The notes: generated by a model not told the origin, from the sequence alone. Positions 34,560 through 45,409 are shown, counted from the stretch's first letter. The stretch is DNA of 64,000 bases from Ryuthela nishihirai (GCA_038380435.1 JAWZYU010000030.1:62135817-62199816), one strand, 5' to 3'. A program made the numbers and translations.

Positions 34560-35640
34560 CAAAATTTGGAATCCTGGTTTTGTTGCACCATTACTGGAAG
34601 CAAGGGTTTAAAACAATTGAAGCAGTTCAAAAAATAAACGAAGTCAATGGTGTTGCAGTCACTCAGATAGTGTAAATCTGGTTCAAGAAGTTTGAAGCGC
34701 TTAGAGAGGAAGAAAGTTTGGGAAAACCTTCTGTGGTTGATTTGGATGCCTCACTTATGGCTGTTGAAACAGATCCAACAGCTAGCACCTACAAATTGTC
34801 AACCAAACTGGGAGTTTTCAAATCCACCATCGATGACTGTCTGCACAAGCTTGGAAAGGTCTACAGACTTGCACAAGGTGCCACGTGAATTGACCAAGCT
34901 CAGGCCCAATGACACATCGAGGTCTGCAAGGAATTACTCAAAAATCTGCATGATACTTGGTTCATCTAGCGTATAGTTACTGGGGATAAGAAGTGGATCT
35001 ACCTATATAATCTAGATATTTCCAACCAGTGGTTCAACCCAGGTGAACTAGCTTTACCTGTCCCCATGTCATTTCAAGAAAAGGTCTACCATTTTGTTAA
35101 GATAGCTCTGTGTTTGGTGGAATTTTGAGATTGTGACCAACTTCGAACCTGTCCCAGATAGCCGGGCTATCAATGCCGAACTGTATTTCGAGCAGCTGGA
35201 TCGGGTGTATGGCAAACTGAAGTAGTGGTATCTTGCTTTAGTCAACCAAAAGTAGGTACTCCTTCAACAGGACAATTCCAAGCCACATACAGCTACTTGG
35301 ACCCAGTTCTGCTTCATGAACTTGTAGGAAGATCAGAAGCTTCACGAACTTGTTGAAAAGGAATTGAGCTCCTGCCATACCCAGCTTACAACCTCGAAAC
35401 TGGTGATAATCATTAATCTCTTCTTCTGATTATCACCTGTTTCGGGTAATGGCACATTTTTCACATGGTAAGCACTTTGCTGATTTGGATGAGGTTGAAT
35501 ATGGGTGTCAAGAGTTCTTAGTCTCTAAGCTGAAGGCATAGCATTTGTGCTGGAATTGAATGTTTTGCAGAAGATGGCTACAAACTCTTGAGCACATTGG
35601 TACATACTTTGAAATATAAGCATTGATTGTTACAAGATTC
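34560..35640 (+). pseudogene. Mariner-family transposase relic
   Basis: + frames give QIVWFKKFEALREEESLGKP at about 34680-34730 with SKSTIDDCLHKLGKV downstream (helix-turn-helix part; family pattern SxxTVxxHLxxLG). Later come WIYL..NLDISNQWFNPGEL, and around 35200-35330 QLDRVYGKLK, LQQDNSKPHTATWTQFCF-like sequence and YPAYN. The catalytic GDEKW appears as GIRSGS/GDKKW-like depending on frame. Frameshifts occur about every 100-200 bases. Ends were not identified. Confidence 0.72.
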
Positions 35641-35925
35641 TGAGTAAATCTATTGCTGTTCATTGCAAATCAGAACACTGAGAAGGAATAGAATAAGGTC
35701 CATGACTTGTATGATGCATGTTTAGCACCTACTGCTGAAAGAGTAATTTAAGAGTTTCAAGGTCATCGGTGCAGTCATGTTGCTATAGGCCAGTGAGAGC
35801 ACTCTGGAAAGAATGTAATTGGAACCCTTCCCACAGGTATTTAAAGAAGTGGTAGCTGTGTTCAGCTTATCAGTTTTGTTAAGATAAGCGAGCACCATAT
35901 CTCCAGATGAGTGAGTTAAACAGAG

Positions 35926-36060
35926 GGTGTATTGTTGGCATGAGAGAAGGCAACTTTTCATATTGAGAAGTTGCATCTCATGTGGGGTGTAGTGTATTGT
36001 TGGCATGAGAGAAGGCAAACTTTCATATTGAGAAGTTGCACTTCATGTGTGGTGTAGTGT
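35926..36060 (+). repeat. 64-bp tandem duplication
   Basis: GTATTGTTGGCATGAGAGAA starts at 35929 and again at 35993. The following CATATTGAGAAGTTGCA and GTGTAGTGTAT also repeat. Two full units plus a partial third are present. Confidence 0.9.
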
Positions 36061-36271
36061 ATATGTTGTGCATTAAATATGCAAAGAATGTCCCGAAGAT
36101 GGGCAACAAATATGATGGGAAGTATCTGGACAGACAACCCCAGAGAAAGATCACCATCTTTGGATGCTGGCTATAACAGATTGCTTTCCCCATATATGGC
36201 CTTGACCCAACAGTGGAGGTCAGTAACATCTTCCAATATTAGCAGTAGCAGTTTAATGTCATTTATTGCAA

Positions 36272-36406
36272 CACACAGGCAGCCTCCCGTCAAGGCCATC
36301 CAGCATGTTCTTTAATATGCACAGGGTAGGGCTCTCCCACACACAGAGCCATGGCTTAACATCTCATCCAATGGACGGCAGCCTTTCCAAGCCCATCAGT
36401 GTCCCC
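36272..36406 (-). repeat. SINE family B body fragment with 9-bp flanking repeat
   Basis: The minus strand carries the family B body from CTGATGGGCTTGGAAAGGC to GGCCTTGACGGGAGGCTGCC. Flanking TTATTGCAA at 36263-36271 and 36407-36415 reads as a target duplication, and removing the insert restores the Tc1 frame. It lacks both the tRNA head and the usual 3' tail. Confidence 0.82.
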
Positions 36407-36977
36407 TTATTGCAATTTGGACTGCATGCCCACCAGACATTGCTGCCTCTCACACCCCAACATAAAGCAGCCAGACTGCAATGGTGCATCAAGCGATGGT
36501 AGTGGCATGACAAATGATACAACATCGTAATTCTGACAAATCCAACTTCTGTCTGTTTGAATCAGATGGCAGAATCTTCATTGATCCAATGGGTTGGTGA
36601 AAGACACTTGAGGCGAGTGTATTTGGATGAAACATACAGCACCAATGCATTGGATTATGGTGAGGGGGGGATCCACACCACCATTACCAGTGCTCATTAC
36701 ATCCACGACATATTTTACAACCAATAAGCTCTTCCTTACTTATGGACTGTCCTGCACACCATATTTCAGCAGGAGAATGCAAGACCCTATGCAGCAGCTG
36801 CTACTATTGAACACCTGAAATGAAATAATTTGCATATCCTTCCATGGCTGCTAGACCTCCTGAATTGTTATCCATTGAAAGTATAGGATATGGCCAAATG
36901 GAGGTTGCAGCAATACCAGTACATCCTGGCAAATGTATATGAACTGGATGTGTGTGGATAGTTATTCCACAATCCAG

Positions 36978-38096
36978 TAATAAATAGGCACTTTGACATC
37001 GATTTCAATTTTAGAGGAAAAATTGTCTCAGCCGGGTGGGATACGAACCCACGACCTCCTGATAACATGTCAGGTCCTCTGGACAACTGAGCTACCAGCC
37101 GCCGATCAAGATCTCCTCTAATTCACGCTATGAACATTCCCTTTATGTCACATATAGGCATTATTTTAGGCAATTTTTAGCCCTAGCGGCTTTTTATTTG
37201 CCAATAGATGGAAAGCATGTCTTACAAGTATGCCAATGATGATAAATAATGAGATAAACTCAACAGTTCAATATCCACTAATAAATCGACACTTTGACGT
37301 TGATTCTAATTTTAAGGAAAAATTGTCTTGAGCTGGGTGGAAATACGAACACATGATCTCCTGATAACATGTCAAGTACTCTGGACCACTGAGCTACCGG
37401 CCGCCGATCAAGATCTCCTCTAATTAACGCTATGAATATTCCCTTTATGTCACAAATAGGCGTTATTTTAGGCAATTTTTAGCCCTAGTGGCTTTTTATT
37501 TGCCAATAGATGGAAAGCATGTCTTACAAGTATGCTAATGATAATAAATATTGAGATAAACTCAGATAAACTCAACGGTTCAACATCCAGTAATAAATAG
37601 GCACTTTGACGTTGATTTCAATTTTAGAGGAAAAAATTGTCTGAGCTGACATTATCAGGAGGTCGTGGGTTCGTATCCCACCCGGCTCAGACAATTTTTC
37701 CTCTAAAATTGAAATCGATGTCAAAGTGCTTATTTATTACTGGATGTTGGACCGTCAAGTTTATCTGAGTTTATCTCAATGTTTATTATCATTAGCATAC
37801 GTGTAAGACATGCTTTCCATCTATTGGCAAATAAAAAACTGCTAGGGCTAAAAATTGCCTAAAATAATGCCTATATGTGACATAAAGGGAATGTTCATAG
37901 CGTTAATTAGAGGAGATCTTGATCGGTGGCTGGTAGCTCAGTGATCCAGAGCACCTGAAATGTTATCAGGAGGTCGTGGGTTAGTATCCCACCCGGCTGA
38001 GACAATTTTTCCTCTAAAATTGAAATCGAAGTCAAAGTGGCTATTTATTACTGGATGTTGAACCGTCGAGTTTATCTGAGTTTATCTCAATATTTA
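36978..38096. mobile_element. Array of tRNA-bearing units (tandem then inverted) flanked by a 16-bp direct repeat
   Basis: Two units of ~305-315 bp lie head to tail on the minus strand (36970-37272 and 37273-37587). A partial minus unit follows, the orientation flips near 37650, and further + units run to 38096. Each unit has a tRNA-like part (for example, minus strand 37028-37100; + strand 37929-38000), AATTTTTCCTCTAAAATTGA, a ~200-bp AT-rich body and GAGGAGATCTTGATCGG. The 37929 copy folds with a 7-bp acceptor stem (two G-T pairs), GCTC/GAGC D stem, CCTGA/TCAGG anticodon stem and GTGGG/CCCAC T stem. TTATTCCACAATCCAG flanks the array at 36962-36977 and 38097-38112, so it probably inserted as one piece. 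A few bases at each edge are shared with the unit. Confidence 0.85.
37929..38000 (+). repeat. tRNA-like cloverleaf inside the array (loop AATGTTA)
   Basis: All four stems pair as described for the array. The anticodon loop reads AATGTTA here and CATGTTA in the sister units. Position 33 is A and the putative anticodon TGT (Thr-type) is not followed by a purine, so decoding is unlikely. The T loop TTAGTAT departs from the consensus at A58. Confidence 0.8.
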
Positions 38097-38639
38097 TTAT
38101 TCCACAATCCAGCATCAAACATTTTGTTTGACTCCATGCCTAACTGTGTGCAGCAGGTGATAAAGTAAGAGGTGTATACAGTTATTTTTAAACAATTCTG
38201 TATTTAACTCTCCAATTGCTTCCACATTGTAGTCATTTATTACTACAATAAAGTTACATTGAACCCTCAAATATGAGCATGTTCTGAGTTTTGTGAACAC
38301 CAGTGTACACATCTTTATCAGAAATTCACCCCCCCCCCCCTGGAATACCCCAATATTTGAGATTCGTTAACATAAGGATTGACAGTTCTCCAAATATTGT
38401 TTACTGCAATTGAATATTTGTTAAGTTCACTCTACTATCATTAAAAAGCAACTTCCCAACAGTGGTTTTGACCACTCCATGTCTTCTGTGCACATTCTTG
38501 TCTTCGGGGACAGTTGTTTACTTTGCTTCGTCAATCTTCAGCAATATATTAAACAACCATTGCCTCTACATCAGTGGCATTTGTCTGCTGCTGTCTCTGC
38601 TAAAAATGAACATTCAGAAACTTCTCCTTTGAAATTCAA

Positions 38640-39430
38640 GAAAACACTCGAACATTAAACTCAAAGGGGAAAATTGTCCTGAACTGTTCTGATCACTGAG
38701 CTATCAGCCCTTGATCAAGATTTCCTCTATTAATGGCATGAACCTTCTGCCAACATAATCACCTTTATCACATGAAGGCAGAGGCTTCTGCTTCTATGGC
38801 ATCATGAAGATGGATGATTAAAGTATTTTCTGAGTATACTGGAATTATAGGTAAAAATATGATGTTGATTCAATGAAAATACTCTTGAACATCAGACTTC
38901 AGGGCACATATCAAAACCCGATGGTAGAATACCAACCCATGACCTTCTAACATGTCAGGTTATCTGACTTCTGAGCTATTGGCAGCCTATCAAGATTTCC
39001 TCTATTAATGACATGAACCTTATGCCAGCAATACACAATCATATGAAGTCAGATTTGTGTTTCCACGATATTGTTGAAGATTCATGGTTAAAATGTATTC
39101 TGTAAATACACTGGTAATGTCTTAACTGTTATAGTGGTTAGGCAGCTAGCTGCTATTCCAGCAAGGCAAACTTTGTGTATTGTGTTAATTTTAACTGAGG
39201 CAGGGGTGAGCAGTGACCTTGGTCTTAGTAGGGCCATGTCCTTGTATGAGAAGACCTGTAAAAGCTAGTAGCTTCTAGGATTCTTCTCTGTTCTATGAAA
39301 TTACAAATGAACGTAAATGAATGTAAGTAAAGATTGGATGTGATTCAATGGAAATATGCTGAAGGAAAAAATTGTGTTGAACCAAGTGGGGATACGAACC
39401 CACAACCATGTAGGTTCATATCTCACCCGC
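38640..39430 (-). repeat. Diverged copies of the tRNA-bearing unit
   Basis: Three blocks keep unit landmarks on the minus strand. 38660-38770 has GAGCTATCAGCCCTTGATCA and AGATTTCCTCTATTAATGGC. 38880-39030 has CAACCCATGACCTTCTAACA, TGTCAGG and TCAAGATTTCCTCTATTAAT. 39350-39430 has GGGGATACGAACCCACAACC. All are far older than the 37-38 kb array. Confidence 0.75.
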
Positions 39431-39589
39431 ACCAGACCAAGATGATATCCCACCCATTTTGCATCAAGGGCAAGATCATTTCCCAACTATTTGAAAAACG
39501 CCAAGAATAATCTGTACCGTGCATTTGCCCAGTTGAAACTGGGCTATAGATTTCTAGTGTATGCTTTAACCTGCCTGGGGTTCAGTTGG

Positions 39590-40360
39590 TGAGGGTATGA
39601 ACCCTTTCTATCAGCCCTTCCATGTATGCATAGGGGCTTTTTGCACCTCACCAGTCCAAAGTATAATGAGACTGATTAACTATCTTTGCCATCAGCAGTT
39701 GTCTCTACAATTCATTTGGAAGAAAGTTTTGATTCCTGTTGTGCTATCCCACTTGAGACTGTTTTTCATCCAAAGTAGGAAATGCTTTCTATTCACCAAA
39801 CTGCCATTTGTCCTTTTTAGTTTGTGTGTCCAAGGCTATCTGTGAGACATGAACACCAGTCTCAATAATGTTGCCTATTTGACAACTGAGCACTGTCATC
39901 TTATCTCACTGTTGCCCCTTCCTGTGATTTTTCTTTCTGCAAGACAGGGAAGGCTTTCACACCTGATTATCAGCACTCTTTGCCAGCCATCTTCAGCTGT
40001 CTTCACAGATGGTTTGAAGTATAGGACAGTAATATATAGTTCAGTAAGATCAGTCATGCTCTGCTGTGACACCATCATAGTGGACCAGATCCTACCATAA
40101 TACCATATTCATGGCAAAGTCTCATGCTGTCAGTCTTGCCTTGGACCATATAGCAACTAAGTGTTATCATTGATGTGTTTTACAATGACTCTCATAGCTT
40201 TCTACAAATGTTAATCTTGGTGATACAAAAACCTCCATGATTTGCCATCAGTTCTATTGTTTTTCTGCCATCTGCCACTGAAATTTTGCATTACCTTGTG
40301 ATGAGTAGCAGAGAATGTGACATCATTTGTTTCTTGTCCAAAGATGAGATGAAGGCAATG
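39590..40360 (+). pseudogene. Non-LTR LINE relic with RNase H domain
   Basis: The frame at 39849-40100 contains SSAVFTDGLKYRTVIYSS (family: YTDGSK..., catalytic Asp kept) then CCDTIIVDQILP. In another frame come HTIFMAKSHAVSLALDHIAT, matching the RNase H second and third blocks. The same order appears at 12360-12560. Reverse transcriptase sequence upstream was not recognised, so this is a 3' fragment or a heavily decayed copy. Confidence 0.75.
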
Positions 40361-40638
40361 AAAGACAGCAGATGAAGTGTGTGCATTCTGTTCTCAAAGC
40401 CACTCCATTAAATGCTCAGATAATCTTTTCTTACCCTTTCTGCCAATGGTGAAGAACATGTGGAATTTCACCTCTTTGTAACACCCGGTGTTCTAACCAC
40501 TGCCCCCAGAGCTAAGACCAAGAAATATTCTTTGGCTATTACTGTTCATGTGTCATTTGCCTGACATAACTAAGAAAGGATTTTCTCAATATACTTAAGG
40601 AGTGGTCTGAGAGCAAAAAGTGCATGTGTAATAGTGTC

Positions 40639-40754
40639 TTAACCATGTAAAACACAGAACAGCCAAATTTGAAATGGACTAGTCCAAATGGTGCTATTCC
40701 TTTAGCTTTACTACCCTCTATCCTTTTCTGAGTTCTTGGGTGTTAAAAGGTTAA
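40639..40754. mobile_element. piggyBac-type MITE, diverged inverted copy
   Basis: TTAA at 40639-40642 and 40751-40754 frames 108 bp. The interior TGAAATGGACTAGTCCAAAT and CTTTACTACCCTCTATCCTT match the reverse complement of the 6064 element. Confidence 0.7.
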
Positions 40755-41454
40755 ACATGCTTTTATTCTACAATCCAATGAATACTACTAAAAATTTTGT
40801 TTCTTAAACTTTGATGACATGCTTATAAAAGAATATTTTGGCAAATGCCAATCATGTTTAAAAATGAGAATTGCTGTATTATTCATTTGAATAACTGAAA
40901 ATGTGATTCCATTAAATAATGATGGTACTTTTTAATTATTTGAACCTGTTCTCTGAAATTTAATGTAAAGCAGCTGATTCTAATAGTCAGTACCTACTGT
41001 ATTCATTACTTTATTACCGATTGATGGTTTTAGGGTGGGGGGGGGTATATTTGACGCCAGTTTGTTACTTTTGGACTACATACCGTTTGGTTTTCAAGTG
41101 TTTTGTTAACTCACAGCCGTGTATTTTTTACATCACCATTTCTTCCTGCCATTTTCTTAAAAATAGAAATATTGCCTATTCACTTTACCTAACATTTCCT
41201 TGTTATGTCTAGAGTATTGCAGTTGTTTTCTGATGCATTCTGTTTGATTTATAAAGTATGTTTTTTGAGTATTTATTTTAGTATAACTTCGTTTTTGACA
41301 ATGTTTAACATGTGCTTTGTTACTTGTTATGTTAAAATTAATGTAAGAATGTCATATTTTGTCTAATCACAATGTTTTCGTTTCATGTGTATATATATAT
41401 ACGCATTTACTATTCTATTTTTATACCTTGTAAAATGTTGTTCAAATTTGCATG

Positions 41455-41907
41455 TTAATACCTGTATACCCTTATAAAAGGCTTCCCAGCAAGTTCCTTT
41501 TCAATTTTTGGAAACAACCAAAATTGCATAGTGCAAGATTGGTTGAATATGTAGGATGGGGTAGGTGTTTGATTTCTTTTTTGCTTCTGATAGGCTGTAA
41601 CTTGCCAGGTTTTGTGAGCACTGGAGTTGTCTTGAAGAAGGAGAAACCTTAACATGCCTGTTGTTGGAGGCTGTTTCGTCATCTCCTTAACTATTTTGGA
41701 CAAAACAATGTTGGTGTAGTATTGGCCATTTATAGTCATTTTTTCAGATAAGGTGTTCATGTCTACCACTCCTTGTGAATTGAAAAATGTTGTGAACATC
41801 TTTCTTAAGAAGTGAAAATCTTGTAGGGGGATATGGGGATGTGGTTCATCTTTCATAACCCAAACACGGTTGTGATCTTTCTGGAAGTTGTATAGTAATA
41901 AAATCAC
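41455..41907 (-). pseudogene. Mariner transposase, C-terminal half
   Basis: The 150-codon open frame contains FFNSQGVVDMNTLSEKMTIN and GQYYTNIVL (family: F.D..GI...LP...TINGxYY..LL). It continues to FLLLQDNSSAHKT (second catalytic Asp retained in QDNS.AH) and FWLFPKIEKELAGKPF (family: D.FLFPKLK..L.GRRF). The YSPDLAP segment with the last Asp is disrupted (..TPTPSYIFNQSCTMQ..). The first catalytic region lies upstream and is broken. Confidence 0.85.
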
Positions 41908-42789
41908 ATCTCATCACCTATTAGAATGTCTGTTAACTGTTTAGGGCCACTAGGTCGAACACTGCCAGCATCTTCTTGCACAAGTCAACTCTAGCCCTTT
42001 TTTCCCATTTTTTCATTTGTGGGGTACCCATTTGGCACGGATCTTTTGGAACTTTAAATGTTGATGAATAATTGTTTCAACACTCCACTCGATACACTGA
42101 CATCTAAACTTATTGCCTGAATAGTGGTGTGGGTTTTCCTTAATGAGTTCACAAACAGCAGTAATGGTTCTCTTGTTCATAGCCTCCTTCAGTCTTCCTG
42201 CACAAGGGAAGTCTTCGAAGCTCTGCTGTCCTCAGAATTTATGCATCCATCCCATATGAACAGACATAATCCCCATATACTCATGATAAATTGGCGCGAA
42301 TTTTTTTTGCGTTGTCGCCAAGCTGCATCCTTGTGAAAATTGTAAAATCTTTCCCCCATCTTTAATAGGTAATAATCAACAACAGACAGATTTCACAGAC
42401 CAAACTTTACCCGCTGCCAGCAAAGAGAGAAATGATACGGCCTTTGTTTTTAACACATAATGACAAGTTTAGAAAAGCTTTCAAACAAGCTATAGTTGGT
42501 TAATTTCAGAAGAACAGGTGCAAATCTTCAGGCATGTACAAGGGTTTATCAAAATAATGGAAACAGTGACTGGAGTATATGCAATGCACTGTGTGCATAT
42601 TACAGGGGCGACATCATGCACAATTTGAGATATATAAAGGGGAGAAGTATAATGTTGGCTATCACATAGCAGTTCGACACAGGTGCAGGTGAAACAGCTA
42701 TTGTGGTGTAATTGTCGACAATGTCAGATCTGTGACCTCCAAAAAGGCATGTCATTGGTGCACATCTTGCAGGAACTTCAATAACTAGA

Positions 42790-44500
42790 ACTATGGAAAT
42801 AGAGTGTAACACGAGGAACTGTAGTGAAGATTATGACTACCTATCAAAAAGACAGAACATTGCCTCCAAACACGCAAATTGTGGAGACCAAAGGAAAACA
42901 AATTCATCTAGTGATGAGGTCACCACCAGGGCATTGTACCATCAAACAACTGAAGGTACAAAAGAAAACCTAAGTGAAGCTCAATGATTCACCAAATGCA
43001 GGAAGAAGAACCTGATATGCAGGATGCATAGGGATAGGTGAACATTAGCACAGATTGTACAACAGAAGCACAAGACCACTTCACTGCAAATAGCAACAGA
43101 GTTGCACACCAGTTGGAATGATTCCGTTTCAGTCACAATAGTTCGTAGGGAACTTCATTATGCAGGTATTTATAGCTGTGGTGCAAAGCACATGAAAACT
43201 GGGATGCTAAAGACTGGCAATGTGTCATCTGGTCTGGGGAATCATGCTACACATTGTTTCCCACCACTGGCAGAGTGTATGTCTGGCGAAAATCTGCAGA
43301 AGCGTACCACCCTGACTGTTTGGTTCCAACTGTGAAGCATGGAGGTGGATCCCTAATGCTGTTGGGTGCCATATCATGGTATTCTGTAGGGCCATTAATT
43401 ATTCTCCAGGGTCATGTCACATCTGTAACGTACGAATGTTTTCTCTGGGACCATCATCATCATCCTCAAGCAGCCATGGGCTACGGAGGTCCAACCAGAC
43501 TGTGCAATTTAGTTCTCCAAGCAAGTCTGTCCTGAGCTACATCTGCTGCATCTGAACACTGCACACCAATTCTAATAAGGTCCTGTTTGACATTGTCTGC
43601 CCACCACATCCTAATCTCCCCCTCTTTCTGAAACCTTTAAGCACACTGTTCATAACCCTATTCGCCAATCTATAATTATCCATATGGGAAACATGGCCAA
43701 ACCAACGGAGTCTCTCTGCACAATATGCTGCTTAAAGGAGGTTGCCGACTCTTTTGCCTAACCTCATCATTAGTTACAAATTTGAACCACCTAATGCCCA
43801 AGATACTGTGTATGCATCTAGTTTCCTGTTATCTTGTTTACAAAGTGTCCAAGTTTCACTACCATAACTAACCCTAGAAAGAACCAAACTGTTATACAGT
43901 CTAATTTTAGTCTTTAGGTGTATACACCTATTTCTCCACACTCTCCATAGATTCTTAAAAGTCCCGGCAGCAATACCTATTTGTATGTTAATCTAATGCT
44001 GCAAATCACCAGCATTTGTTACATAGCTCCCAAGATAATTAAACTGAGACACCTGCTCAAGATTGCAACCATTTAGATTAACTGAATTACTGCTTGCCTG
44101 ACAAGTTTTCATCACTTTAGTTTTCTCTCTGTTTATAACCAAACCTACTCTAGTACCAGTTTCATCAACAGCTCGGGAACCACCTGTACCCAATGTTGTG
44201 GGCATTGTTCCCTAATGCCCATTCCTGGTTTCAAGTGGATAATGCATTTGTGCATTGTGCAAAACGTGTCAAGTTGTGGTTTGTAGAGGATGAGGTACAG
44301 CAACTACCCTGTACCTTAATCTTATTGAACATTTGTGGGAATATCCAGAGTACAAGGTCATCAGAATTTCCACCTCCAGCATCACTGGCACAGTTGGGAC
44401 ATATTTTACAGGAAGAATGGTCCCATGTTCCAATACTGTATGTTCATGACTTGTATAAATCTATTCCACATCGAATTGCATCTGTTCTGAATGCCTGAGT
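42790..44500 (+). pseudogene. Tc1-like transposase, interrupted by a LINE 3' fragment
   Basis: Segments in order: VTIVRRELHYAGIY at 43129; WSGESCYTLFPTTGRVYVWR at about 43229-43288 (first catalytic Asp is Gly; family WSDES); LVPTVKHGGGSLMLLGAISW and YSVGPLIILQGHVT. After the LINE block, WFQVDNAFVHCAKRV (second Asp kept) follows, then FPPPASLAQLGHILQEEWSH and SIPHRIASVLNA. Stops and frameshifts separate the parts. Confidence 0.88.
43452..44196 (-). mobile_element. LINE 3' fragment, 5'-truncated, inside the Tc1-like element
   Basis: On the minus strand it runs from AVDETGTRVGLVINREKTKV through LNGCNLEQVSQFNYLGSYV to the last LINE codons. It ends in the same GGAGGATGATGATGATGG-type terminus as the 48-51 kb copy. 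It keeps a CGA codon where that copy has TGA. 5' truncation is normal for LINE retrotransposition. The target duplication could not be fixed. Confidence 0.85.
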
Positions 44501-44836
44501 TGGGCCTACAGCTTATTAATAAAATGTTCTTCACAAAGACGTGTTTCCATTATTTTAATAAAACCCTGTATTGTGTCAAGAACTTTTTAAACCCCTCTGT
44601 ATTAATTTAATGTATTTGAAATCTTCATTCAGTATTGGTTTTGTGTATAAAATACATTGCACGAGTAGTTAATCAGAAATGAATATCACGATTAGCTAAA
44701 GGTTAGTTTTCGACATTTTGCTTGCACATTGCAACTGTTTATTCTTAACAGGTTTTTTTTAACTGTAAATGAAATTTAAAATATATAAAGATGAGTATTT
44801 CCAGTCTTATGACATTACAATATTTTCTTTTTACAG

Positions 44837-45409
44837 ATATTACAGGTTTTATCAGTACTACCCATACCCAATAAAACAATGTTGCTGGACAGCAAAGTAA
44901 TGAATGTGGTACAGAGGTGGTCTCTCCAGCTTTGTGATCACAAAGGAGATATAGAAAAAGAGAATGAGATGGTTGAAACTGAGCAATCTAGTGAACCACC
45001 TTCAGGTGCAACAACTCCACGAGGTGGTGATGAAAACCATGAGCCACCTTTGAAGAAAATTAAAATGAGTGACACATCAGATAGTGAGCCAGATATTGGT
45101 ACATATTTGCGACTACGAGAGTCTGATGTTATTCTTTCTCAGGCTACAAACTTAGTAGTTAATAACAGTAGTACTCAAAATGAAACAGTTCAAGAATCTG
45201 GGGATGCAAGTGTTAAACCTGAAGTTATTGCAAGTTCTTTAAGCCCTGATCCTAGCAAAAGTGCTACTGAACCCAGCAAGATTACAGAGACAGTTCCAAG
45301 ATCAGATGAAGAAAGTCGTGACACAATGGATGAAGATGAGGAAAGGAAAAGTGGTGCTGAGCTGACAAATTTAGCATCCAAACTTTTGGAATCTTGGAGT
45401 GGTTTAAAG
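44837..45409 (+). CDS. SETD2: SETD2-like internal exon (LPIPNK block plus acidic Ser/Glu-rich linker)
   Basis: The exon spans 573 bases (191 codons), phase 0/0, with acceptor CTTTTTACAG and donor GTTAGT. The first 28 residues include ILQVLSVLPIPNKTML and VVQRW, the conserved end of the SETD2 linker module. Then comes a low-complexity acidic stretch rich in Ser, Glu, Pro and Thr (about residues 35-170) with a short basic patch PLKKIK. The exon closes with TNLASKLLESWSGLK, equivalent to the SETD2 motif LATKLLDSW. Reading on past the donor adds a short non-conserved tail ending in TGA, so the splice site and not that stop is the true end. The disordered linker is expected to vary between species, whereas both ends are conserved. 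Confidence 0.93.

Larger units (their letters stand above)
36064..38230 (+). pseudogene. Tc1-like transposase relic, split by two insertions
   Basis: Before the insertions, frames show PRERSPSLDAGYNRLLSPYM. After the SINE fragment come FGLHAHQTLLPLTPQHKAAR with LQW, then IFQQENARPYAAAATIEHLK (second catalytic Asp changed to Glu: QQEN for QQDN) and ILPWLLDLLN. Past the tRNA array, from 38101, frames resume with NPASNILFDSMPNCVQQVIK, as in the Tc1 C terminus (..SMRRRCQAVI..). So one relic spans both insertions (36272-36406 and 36978-38096). It is non-functional. Confidence 0.8.
42540..44570 (+). mobile_element. Tc1-like element inserted in the mariner relic
   Basis: Left end CAAGGGTTTATCAAAATAAT and right end (reverse complement) CAGGGTTTTATTAAAATAAT are inverted repeats next to TA dinucleotides, and the mariner sequence resumes outside both. 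Without the internal LINE piece the element is about 1.3 kb, normal for Tc1. It lies in the same 15.2-kb SETD2 intron, just before the 44837 exon. Confidence 0.88.
41455..44601 (-). mobile_element. Mariner element relic, split by a Tc1-like element
   Basis: Reading on the minus strand, the terminal repeat TACAGAGGGGTTTAAAAAGT lies at about 44601. An untranslated part continues below 42538 (CATGCCTGAAGATTTGCACC...), and the transposase segment is at 41907-41455. The sequences on both sides of 42540-44570 join to match the 28730-29070 relative across the same point. The 3' terminal repeat was not found. The element is inactive. Confidence 0.82.

Noticed and set aside
37028..37100. Functional tRNA-Thr (anticodon TGT) genes in the 37-kb array
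   Set aside because: The cloverleaf stems pair, but loop CATGTTA lacks U33 and a purine at 37, and the T loop lacks A58. I treat them as tRNA-like.
36978..38096. CRISPR-like array
   Set aside because: The units are ~305 bp with tRNA-like parts and change orientation; there are no short identical repeats with unique spacers, and the DNA is animal.
36978..38096. Hammerhead ribozyme (retrozyme) core in the tRNA-bearing units
   Set aside because: I looked for CTGATGA together with a downstream GAAA in both orientations and found no convincing pair.
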